DNA of 64,000 nucleotides from Cycas panzhihuaensis (lineage: Eukaryota; Cycadophyta): contig CM041465.1 in the NCBI GenBank assembly GCA_023213395.1, forward strand, positions 219,673,741 through 219,737,740, written 5' to 3'. Positions 55,879 through 64,000 of the stretch are shown in pieces. Each line of letters opens with the position of its first letter. Within the stretch, counting starts at the first letter, position 1. The notes below the pieces were generated by a model. It saw nothing but the letters and a program-made list of their open reading frames with translations. It did not search any database and was not told where the DNA came from. Both the position numbers and the translations under genes were made by a program.

Positions 55879-56704
55879 TGTTGGAGTCTAAAGTGATCCA
55901 ATGGCTGTGTGAGGACCAGAGGTAGGTCAGATAACCTGAGTTGTGCAGGTACGGACCGTACGGAGGTACGCACGAGGTAAAACGATAGAAAAATCAGCAT
56001 TTTGGGTACGTATGATAGGTGCGTACCTGGAACGGGTACATATGACAGATACGTACAAACGATAGAACGGAATCGAGCAGAAGCGGTACGCATGACTCAA
56101 AGGGACCAGTGAAGACCTATTGAGGTACCAGACGTACGTACGGACGTACGAATACAAAGGATGATTAATCAAGTGCTAAACAAGTGATTAGTGAAAGGGT
56201 ACGTATGACTGAAGGGGTGCGGTTATGACAGGCAGTCATAACCCTTCAGCCAAAAGGTACCAACAGGAGTACTTAAGGAGGTACGCATGATTCACCAGGT
56301 TAGGGTGAGAGCCGATTATCAGATGCACGCAAAGGTGCAAGAGTCGACGTATGATGACCACTTGGAGCATCATCGTATGATAAGTACCATCCGGTACGCA
56401 TATGTAATGTAAGAATGTATCTTTCTTTGGAATGCACAGAATGCATTCCGACCTCTGTAAATTGACTTGATTACTTAATAAAAGGAAGAGTTACGTGGAA
56501 AATGGTGTATTCTTGGTGTTGTGATGATGATTTCTTTGAGTATGTATTGATTTACATCATTGTGTACCATTTTGTGAAATATATATGAAATAGATGTGGA
56601 ATGTATGTGAATGACCATGTTGACAGTATCCTGAACTAGACTATAGCGCTGTGTAACCTTGACAAGTGTATTGATCCCACAAGGGTGGAATCTATAAGTC
56701 AACA
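55879..56704 (+). repeat. 5' LTR of the Tat-like element
   Basis: TGTTGGAGTCTAAAG to ATAAGTCAACA (826 bp). The first 500 bp contain more than ten GTACG/CGTAC words, several in palindromic GTACGTA-type clusters. AATAAA (about 56477) may mark the polyadenylation region. The partner LTR is outside the window, so the ends rest on TG/CA and the PBS. Confidence 0.75.
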
Positions 56705-56705
56705 T

Positions 56706-56718
56706 TGGTTTCGTTGCC
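56706..56718 (+). other. Primer-binding site of the Tat-like element
   Basis: TGGTTTCGTTGCC, one base after the LTR. It matches 10 of 13 bases of the tRNA-Asp type site (TGGCGCCGTTGCC) used by many Athila/Tat elements. Confidence 0.6.
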
Positions 56719-56763
56719 TACGTCCGCTGAGGAGGGACAGGGCCTAGGAGTTTCAAAGAAAAG

Positions 56764-58508
56764 TATGTGTAAAGGGCAGAGGACCCTGGCTGCCGTGATG
56801 GTGGGTCAACTAAGCCATCGGGACCAGGACCTTCCAATGCCACCTAAGAGGCCTTCAAAGTTGGAAGAGCCCCAGAAGGATACTTCACCCAAGGAAAAGG
56901 AGACCAGTAGACAAAGGGCACTAAGATGGTCAAAAGAAGCAAAACTCAGAAGGGCGAGGAGGTTAAGTTCGCAAAACAATGAGACTAAGGGACAGTCCGT
57001 TGAAGGATCTGAGGCAAGTGGAGCCCAGACAGCTCAGGAGGAGGAAACTCATGGCGAACGCATGGTATTGACACCGGCCAATCGTAGATGAGTTGTTTAG
57101 CCCGGAGATTGAAGGGAAACCAAAAGTGGATGAAAAACGTCAAGAAACTTTAAAAGAGGGAAGTATACCAGTGGAGGACAGTCCGAAGGACCTAGGTGAC
57201 AGCGATAAGAAGGCGGAGGAAGGTCCCTCGGCATATTGGGAGAATAAGCTAACGAGACAGCTTTTCGAAGATTCGACAGAAAGGGGTTCTGATCAATCTT
57301 ATATTACGGTAACACCATTGACTATACAAGTTCCAGGTGTAGTGGAACCCATACACATCAAAACTCCATTCAAGAATCCGCTGTTTGGAAAAGATAGTAC
57401 AGCGGTAGACACTCCCAGTGCATCCCCGAAGGAGGGAAGAAAGGAAAAATCACCATTAGGTGGGGGACAGTTGCAATCTCCCAAAATGGATGACTATAGA
57501 GACTTTGGGAAACTAATTTTTAATGATACTTCAGACGCAGCAGAGCATGTGTATCTATTTCAGAGTCTTATTGATGTAAAAAAGATTACAGACGAAGACG
57601 AAATTAAAGCACGATTCGCCTGTACGTTGAGAGGAGTACCCTTGGCGTGGTACAAGGAAACAAATAAGAATGAGCCATGGGTAAAGCTCAAGAAAGCATT
57701 CGAAGAGAGATTTTAGAAATTTCGCAGTAATGAAGCAGTGGAAATTGCGTTAAGAGAGATCAGACAAAGGCCGGGAGAATCCGTCCTAACTTACATAAGC
57801 AGAATGAAAATCATTGCGGCTAGCATGATCAACGAGATGATAACAGATCATAATATGAAAAATTACTTTGTAAGAGGATTGAATGAGAAGTTGCGAGCCA
57901 TGATGCATGCTCATCCACTGAAATCATTTAAGAATGCTCAAGATCTAGCATTAGATTTTGAAATGGAAATGGACGCACAAGCGGGAGGACAAGACTCCTT
58001 GCTGCTGAGATTACAGGACGAGATTAGAGAACTGAAGCAAAATCAATACAACCGACCCTTCTGTAAGGTAGGGGTAGCAGAAGAGGAATCAGAGTTGGAG
58101 GCATTAAGAAAAGAGGTGGCCAGATTAAAAATTAGAAATAACCGAGAAGAAGAGGAAACACCAAAAAAGAAAGAGCACGTCGGAAGAATAACCAAGTGGT
58201 GCCACATTTGTGAAGAAAATTCACATACCACCAGGGAATGTGATTTAAATTTAAAAAACAGTGCGTTGCACCAACAAGAGAAATGGTGCCATATATGTGA
58301 CGTGGACACACATACAACTAAGGATTGTTTCTACAATCCCAGGGGAAAAGCATTCAGAGGACGAGGTCGGGGAAGGGGAGGCAACCCACCTCAGAATGTG
58401 TATACAACGAGGGGCGCACCAGAACCCTCGAGGAAGAAACCGCCAATGGGGAGATGCCTCATTTGTCTACAGTTTGGGCACTGGAAGTCAGAATGCCCAA
58501 CAAAGTAG
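56764..58508 (+). pseudogene. Gag of the Tat-like element with three zinc knuckles
   Basis: An N-terminal basic/acidic region (56764-57091) is followed after a frameshift by one frame from 57093 to 58508, broken only by TAG at 57714. The capsid core reads ARFACTLRGVPLAWYKE and WVKLKKAFEERF, then ALREIRQRPGESVLTYISRM and FVRGLNEKLRAMMHAHP. Nucleocapsid knuckles of C-x2-C-x4-H-x4-C form are CHICEENSHTTREC, CHICDVDTHTTKDC and CLICLQFGHWKSEC. A fourth, partial one (CGPSDHKTEDC) lies just past the end in another frame. An arginine/glycine-rich segment (RGRGRGRGG) separates knuckles 2 and 3. Gag would form the particle and bind RNA. Confidence 0.87.
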
Positions 58509-58594
58509 GAATCTGAGCGAGCCGTTCAGATAGTAACTGTGGCCCAAGTGACCACAAAACAGAAGATTGCAAAGGGAAAGCTAAAGCATCCAAC

Positions 58595-59557
58595 TTGATG
58601 ACAATCATACTGGAGACGAAAAATGTCAAACTACAAAACAAACAAAAAGAGAAATTGAATGAAGGATATCCAGATCCACCGACAGAAATGGATCGATATA
58701 GAAAAACAAAACAAGTGTTAGATGGCCTAGTCCGGGAGGAGAATGTATTACCAATGGGTAAACCGGAAACTAAATACGTCTATGTACGAAAAAATAAACA
58801 AAAGGAACAAGAAAATCTACCGGAAGAACTTAAGGCGAAACCCCAAATGTTGCAAATGGAAGAGCTTTTTAAAGGATTGCTAGCAGAGGATATTCCCAGA
58901 ATGTTGCTATTAATGGAAAATTTGGTAAAAGCGATTCGATTAACTATTCCTCTGTGCCAAGTTATTGATTGGATTAAAGGAGGAGTGTTACAGAAAGGTA
59001 TCACCAAGAGTTGGAAGCAAATCATACCATCATTCGATATGGATCCGATGGTAACCATGTCAGTCTTGGGGGAAACATTCCCACGGGTAATTGTTGATGG
59101 AGGCGCAGCAGTGAACGTGTTACCAGCTGCAACATGGCGTAGATTGGGAAGCTCGAAGCTGGAAGCGGCGACCTATTCGCTGAAATTGGCTAATGAACTA
59201 TTGGTACGACCCATGGGCAGACTAGCCAATATCAAAGTAGACGTGGCAGGGATAGTGGTGCGAATCGACTTCACGATTGTGGAAACAGAGAAAGGAGCAA
59301 CACCCTATCCAACACTGTTGGGAAGGCCATGGTTGTATAAAATGCAATGTCTTCAGAATTGGAAAAACGTAACCTTCACTCTATCAGATAGCGGCAACAA
59401 AGTGGTATTGCCAATGCTGGGAAGAAGCTCGATTGAAATAATTCCAGATGAAGGATCCAACACAACGGTAACAAGCGACAAAACATTCTCTTCCATTGGG
59501 GAAGAACATATCTACCATATGGCAGAAGAGCCCACCACATCAAAGAATCACCAGTGA
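58595..59557 (+). pseudogene. Protease region of the Tat-like element
   Basis: A 320-codon open frame. The first half is a linker with no clear domain (PPTEMDRYRKTKQVL). The protease is at about codons 165-270: VIVDGGAAVNVLPAATWRRL carries the active-site Asp in a D-G-G-A form found in Athila/Tat proteases. VRPMGRLANIKVDVAGIVVR follows, then YPTLLGRPWLYKM, the 'iLGRPFL' end block. It is intact as a frame but separated from Gag by a frameshift near 58510, so no joined polyprotein can be read. Confidence 0.82.
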
Positions 59558-59977
59558 GAAGAACCGACAGATTTCGGGGAGATATACAACTCTTCTGACG
59601 ACGAACACGGTATGAGGTTCGTGGATTACTGGCTTCAGGATACGTATGAAGTAAACTCTTCTTCTTATAGATGTAATTTGCTATCTAAACGTGTATCTAC
59701 AGACATTGATAATAATTTAGATTCTTTTGAGTATATGCTGACTAACGATAATTTAAAAAATGATAACAACCTAGACCAACAAACCCGTAGTTTACCTAAT
59801 AATTTTTGTAGTTTTTTTGTAGTTAATAGTAATCCTGACATCCCATCTACTTCAGGCGTGGGTCCTGAGGTAGATTCCCTACCCCTTCCCCCTTATTACA
59901 ACCTGAGGAAGGAAGTAATATTCCTTCCTCCTCTTCCTTAGAGGTACACCCACCCGATACAAATCTCTTCCAACCAT
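59558..59977 (+). other. Linker with possible remnant LTR end
   Basis: An open frame (59612-59941) of low complexity rich in Asn, Asp and Ser, unlike its neighbours in composition. It ends ...CTTCCAACCA and one base later meets a PBS-like sequence, the same spacing as at the real 5' LTR. Confidence 0.4.
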
Positions 59978-59995
59978 TGGCGCCAAAACTGGGGA
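59978..59995 (+). other. Internal PBS-like sequence
   Basis: TGGCGCCAAAACTGGGGA agrees with the tRNA-Asp site TGGCGCCGTTGCCGGGGA at 13 of 18 positions. It is followed at once by ATG (59997) of a gag-like frame. Confidence 0.5.
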
Positions 59996-59996
59996 A

Positions 59997-60680
59997 ATGG
60001 AAGGAGGATTGCTGGTAAGTACTTCTAGCGATTCCGGTCTAGATAGTAAAGTCATTATCCCAGAGGAAACAAACCATCACATCTACATTGGGAACTATGT
60101 TAAACCATTCTATGGGGAGCAGTTATATGGGACTACCCATTTAACGCATTGTGTCGAGTATTGGATGGATCATGGGAATTAGGATAAAACCCAATGGCAA
60201 CATGACTTAGTCCTAACCTTACGGGGAAAAGCTTGGTACTGGTACCTATCCCACCAAGCCACTCTTAGGAGTTGGCAAGAATTATAAACGATGTTTCGAA
60301 TACGATTCGATTATCCAACCCAACTAACCATTCCAGTATTCTACATAGGTCACAATCCTAGGAAACATATACAGAATTGTAAACAAAAATGGAGATCTTT
60401 AAGTATATCTAAACTGAATTGGTCCAACTATTTCTACGACACCTTGGGGAGAGTAGCGAAGGACTGGTTCCTAGGGAAGGAACAAAATTTAGATATGACT
60501 TGGGAAAAATTGAAGAAATCCTTCATAAAAACCTTTAGGCATACTTCGGATAACAAAGAAATAAACAAAATCCTGAAACATATTAGGGTAATGAGCATAA
60601 AATTAGAACAACACTTAACAGATCAGGAAGAGGTAGAGTCTACGCATAGTGAAGAAGAAGAGGTTATGAATTATCCTGCA
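59997..60680 (+). pseudogene. Second gag-like segment inside the Tat-like element
   Basis: Lies between protease and RT. Starting at ATG 59997 it shows a capsid-like block (LVLTLRGKAWYWYLSHQAT, LRSWQEL, MFRIRFDYP) with two stops. A second similar block follows (YDTLGRVAKDWFLGKEQN, MTWEKLKKSFIKTFRH, HIRVMSIKLEQHLTDQ), which together recall the 'L.g.A..Wy....s..sWeel...F...F' core of gypsy Gag twice. An acidic stretch (STHSEEEEVMNYPAEF) then leads into the pre-RT INVGSQGNPKFIRI motif. Gag resemblance is moderate; it could instead be a diverged polyprotein linker. Confidence 0.55.
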
Positions 60681-60769
60681 GAGTTTACAGAATTCAATGT
60701 CGGAGAAAGAAAGCTAGAAGACGCTCCGGGACACAAAACCGGAAATACAGAAGATACAGGTATAGCAAA

Positions 60770-62599
60770 GTTAAAAACTACAGAGATTAATGTTGGTAGT
60801 CAAGGAAATCCCAAGTTCATTCGAATTCGAAACTATTGGGATCCTCAAGCCAGATGTGAAGCCAGTTATTCGAAGAATTCCGTGACGTATTCGCATGGTC
60901 ATATAAAGACCTGAAAGGCATTCCTCCGGAGATAGGAATGCATCATATTGATCTAGTGGAATACGCAAAACCGGTGAAACAAAGACCATACCGGATGAAT
61001 CCGAAATACAAAGAGAAAGTAAAAGCTGAACTTGATAAAATGTTGGAAGCGGGTTATATTTGCGAGATCAACTACAGCGACTGGGTGAGCCCTGTAGTAG
61101 TGGTTCCTAAGAAAAATGGGAAAATTTGCGTCTGTGTGGACTACAGACAGTTGAATAAGGTGACAAAGAAGGATCCATTTTCGTTACCTTTTACGGAGGA
61201 TATTTTAGAAGCGGTTGGGGGAAATGAGATTTATTCCTTCATAGATGGATTCAGTGGGTACAATCAAGTGCAGATTGCCTCGGAGGATCAGGCAAAAACT
61301 ACATTCGTAATAGAATGGGGAACATACGCCTACAAAGTGATGCCATTCGGTCTTACGAATGCACCAACTACATTCTAGTGGATGGTAATTAATATCTTTC
61401 GAAAGTTTATTGGAGAAAAAGTTGCTGTATTCCTAGACGATTGGACGTTGTATGGATTAATGAAAAATCATATGGAAAATTTGAGAGAAATGTTGCAAAC
61501 ATGCCGAGAAAACAAATTGTGTTTCAATCCAGAAAAGTGTACCTTTCTGGTACCCTTGGAAAACCTATTAGGCCATATAGTCAACAAAGAAGGATTGTTG
61601 ACAGATCCAGCAAAAGTGTCTGCCATTCTGCACTTTCCGACACCAATTACGAGAAAACAGCTGAAAGGTTTTCTGGGTTTGACGGGATATTATAGAAAGT
61701 TTATCAGGGGGTATGCATACATATCTGGACCCCTGGAAGAGTTGTTGAAAAAGAATATTGAATGGACATGGACAGAAGATCAGCAACGAGCATTCGAAAC
61801 ATTGAAACAAGCCATTGTAGCAGCGCCTATACTGTGGTTCCCAGATTGGAAGAAAACTTTTCACGTGCATGTGGATGCATCGCAATACGCTATTGGATGC
61901 GTATTGGCACAACCCAATGACGATAAAACAGATCATCCAATTTATTTCGCCAGTCGGAAACTTACGAGAGACGAGCAAAATTATGCAACGACAGAGAGAG
62001 AAGCACTCGGCATGGTCTATGCATTGCAAAAGTTTCGACACTATTTGTTATCAAATCCATTCTTGTTTTTTGTTGATCACCAAGCGTTGATGTATTTGGT
62101 GAATAAACCGATTATGCGAGGGAGAATCAGCAGATGGTTAATGTTGTTTCAAGAATTTTCTTTCAAAGTTATTGTGAAACCCGGCAAAGCCCATATCATT
62201 CCAGATCAGTTGTCGAGAATCAAAAACGGAGAAAAGGCCACGGGGGTACCAGATGATTTTCCAGATACAGCTCTGTTCAGTGTGGAAGCAGTTCCAACAG
62301 ACTGGTATGAGGGAATACCAGAATATCTAGCGACCAGAGAAGTACCAGCAGAGTTAGATTGTACGGGGAAGAGAAATTTCATCAGAAAAGCGGAGCTGTA
62401 TCAACTCATCAGCGGAGAGTTGTACAAATTGGGGCTAGACGACGTATTACGACGTTGTGTTCGACAGCATGAGATAAACCAGATTATGTCGCAGGCGCAC
62501 GAAGAAGTAGCGGGTGGCCACATGGCGAAAGATCTTGATTTTAGGATTCTGGTGGCCATCTATGTTCGAAGATGTCAAAAAGTGGATTCAAGCATATGA
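60770..62599 (+). pseudogene. Reverse transcriptase and RNase H of the Tat-like element
   Basis: Pre-RT INVGSQGNPKFIRI, then after a frameshift FRDVFAWSYKDLKGIP, YRMNPKYKEKVKAELDKMLE, VSPVVVVPKKNGKICVCVDY, FIDGFSGYNQVQIASEDQAK and YKVMPFGLTNAPTTF. A TAG (61376) replaces the usual Gln. The catalytic box is FLDD (VAVFLDDWTLYG, 61430). The thumb/connection LKGFLGLTGYYRKFIRGYA precedes RNase H (FHVHVDASQYAIGCVL, YATTEREALGMVYALQKF, FFVDHQALMYL, KPGKAHIIPDQLSR), with its acidic residues in place. The frame 61382-62599 is 405 codons without a stop. Very well preserved apart from the TAG and the 5' frameshift. Confidence 0.92.
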
Positions 62600-63536
62600 T
62601 TATTGCCAATGGGTGGGGAAACCTAATCGACAGGATTTTCAACTGTTACATCCCATATTACCTTTGGCACCGTTCGAGAGATGGGGGCTCGACTTTGTGG
62701 GGCCAATCAAACCAGCGGCGCGTAGATCGAAAGCTCGATACATCTTGGTGGCAACCGACTATACGACAAAGTGGGTGGAAGCGCGCGCATTACGAAAAGC
62801 CGATGCAGAAAACACAGCGAGATTTCTGTATGAGGTAGTGATTACGCAATTTGGATGCCCATTGGAGATCGTAAGTGACCAAGGCGCCCACTTCCTTAAT
62901 CAGACTATTGAAACATTGACATCCGCCTTTATGATTAGCCATCGAAAATCTACTCCATACTACCCGAGAGCCAATGGCCAAGCAGAGAGCTCAAACAAGA
63001 TAATCGAGAATTGCTTACGAAAAATATGCGACATTGGCAGATCTGATTGGGCCGAGAAGTTACCATCCGTGCTATGGGCATTTCGTACGACATACAAAAA
63101 GTCAATCGGACAAACTCCATTCTAGCTGGTATATGGCACAGAAGCCATCCTCCCGACGGAATTTGAGATACCCAGTCTACGAGTGGTTATACAATGTCAA
63201 TTAGACGACCTCCAGTCTTTGGAACGACGACTGGAAGACTTAGTGTGGCTGGAAGAGAAACGACACCTGGCAAGCTGGTTACAACATGTGGAAAAGCGGC
63301 GACAAAAAGCATGGCACGACCGCCATCTACGGAAACTTCAATTCAACGAAGGTGATCAAGTGTTGCTGTACGACAGCAAATTCAAAACGCACCTCGGAAA
63401 ACTCAAGATGCGATGGTTGGGACCATACATCGCAGAACAAATTTTTGAGAATGGATCGGTGCAGCTTCGAGAGATCGACGGACCTCTGCTACCAACTCGG
63501 GTAAATGGTAGCAGACTCAAGCCTTATATCAAGTAG
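62460..63536 (+). pseudogene. Integrase of the Tat-like element
   Basis: The zinc region (HEEVAGGHMA, then after a frameshift ILGFWWPSMFEDVKKWI and YDYCQ) has Tyr where the first Cys of the CxxC pair is expected. The core carries FERWGLDFVGPIKP (D), EIVSDQGAHFLNQT (D) and YYPRANGQAESSNKIIE (E), so the DDE triad is intact. A TAG at 63123 falls where TPFQLVYGTEA is normal. After another frame change, WHDRHLRKLQFNEGDQVLLY and LKMRWLGPYIAEQIF form the GPY/F module, ending at the stop at 63534. No chromodomain follows, consistent with Athila/Tat. Confidence 0.92.
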
Positions 63537-63822
63537 CCCAGCCTACGAGCAGGATCAGTTGGTTGTACCATATCGTATTGCATGATGTTGAGGCACAATT
63601 AAATGCCTTGATACCGAGCCATGATCCAGTTCGGTATGGATACAAAAAGAGAAAAAAATTGGAAAAAATAAAAAATAACCGTAACTCATTACTGATATAA
63701 GTAACAACAGCATAATCTGAAAAAATCAGAGAGAAATTCAACGACATACAAGCAAAATACGATAATGTAGCAAAAGGTATGTTACAGTGCGTCTGATTGA
63801 AAAAATGATCAACAATGGAAAA
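63537..63822 (+). other. 3' UTR of the Tat-like element, proximal part
   Basis: AT-rich and non-coding after the pol stop. No polypurine tract seen yet, so the 3' LTR is beyond the window. Confidence 0.5.
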
Positions 63823-64000
63823 TACACTATACGTACCAAGGGAATACATGGAAGTACGCACAGTTCAAAAAGTGACTTGAAATTACACTATACGTACCTG
63901 AAAAGTACGTAGACAGGTATGCACAGTGTAAACAATTTTTAAGTAGCTCAATTATATTATACGTACCTGAAAAGTACGCAAGTAGGTATGCACAGTGCAA
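63823..64000 (+). repeat. Tandem repeats in the 3' UTR of the Tat-like element
   Basis: Three copies of a 61-70 bp unit starting near 63823, 63884 and 63953, each with TACACTATACGTACCTGAAA-like text, a GTACG word and GTATGCACAGTG. The array continues past the window end. Confidence 0.8.

Larger units (their letters stand above)
55879..64000 (+). mobile_element. Tat-like Ty3/gypsy element, nearly complete, right end outside window
   Basis: 5' LTR (55879-56704), PBS, Gag, protease, an extra gag-like region, RT, RNase H, integrase with GPY/F end, then a 3' region with tandem repeats running off the window. RT-before-integrase order, the DGFSGYNQ and GPY blocks, an extended 3' UTR and a tRNA-Asp-like PBS point to the Athila/Tat branch, nearer Tat (inference). 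There are few lesions: three in-frame TAG codons and about five frameshifts over 6.5 kb. The relic at 1133-1364 belongs to the same broad group. The probable left target site is GTTAC (55874-55878). Confidence 0.9.

Noticed and set aside
55879-64000. Plant pararetrovirus (caulimovirid) insertion
   Set aside because: The element has an LTR, a PBS next to it and a full integrase after RNase H, which pararetroviruses lack; no movement-protein domain seen.

Overview
The window is nuclear DNA from a seed plant with a large, transposon-filled genome. Every mobile element is of a plant type: Ty1/copia, Ty3/gypsy chromoviruses, a Tat-like gypsy, L1-type LINEs with a plant-style RNase H, a miniature TRIM/SMART element, and Gag-only LTR elements. 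A host gene exon sits in front of an intron that would run beyond the window end. A gymnosperm is plausible (giant introns, many old unpurged LTR elements), but nothing here proves the species. No tRNA, rRNA, organelle insert, CRISPR or bacterial feature was seen.

Layout. 1-1128: start of an antisense copia element (decayed gag, PBS, 5' LTR) inserted in the integrase of a relic Tat-like gypsy. 1133-11384: that relic, with an integrase tail, a 45-bp and then a 33-bp tandem array, and an unrecognised post-pol reading frame. A chromovirus with a GGAGT target duplication (2493-8723) interrupts the arrays. 11935-13975: decayed antisense copia gag-protease-integrase fragment holding a 512-bp tandem TRIM/SMART (three LTRs, CATGG duplication). 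15439-20560: sense LINE with poly(A) and a 15-bp duplication. 21062-26533: older antisense LINE, whose 5' side is bounded by an antisense chromovirus (26534-32376).

34.1-35.13 kb is the only convincing host gene: a first coding exon resembling plant UTP14 (U3 snoRNP/SSU processome), with a candidate 5'-UTR intron and a perfect splice donor. If the gene is intact, its next intron exceeds 28.8 kb and contains everything downstream: copia debris, a solo LTR, and an intron-less decayed fusion of a trihelix and an HD-Zip II transcription factor (38002-38775).

39.6-55.9 kb is a nested stack. A sense Gag-like element is split by an antisense Gag-only LTR element (40195-55586). That element is itself split by a young but coding-defective copia (41585-49036, GCAAG duplication) and by a gag-less antisense copia (50130-54044, GAGCT duplication). 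LTR divergence (about 8% outer; 2.6% and 1% inner) fits the nesting order.

55.9 kb to the end is a fairly young Tat-like gypsy with 5' LTR, PBS, Gag with three zinc knuckles, protease, a second PBS-like site and extra gag-like segment, RT-RNase H, integrase, and the beginning of a 3' tandem-repeat region. None of the transposon reading frames is intact. In the sense LINE nearly all, and in the Tat element all, in-frame stops fit C-to-T/G-to-A decay, as expected of methylated, silenced plant transposons. Divergences and TSDs were counted by eye.
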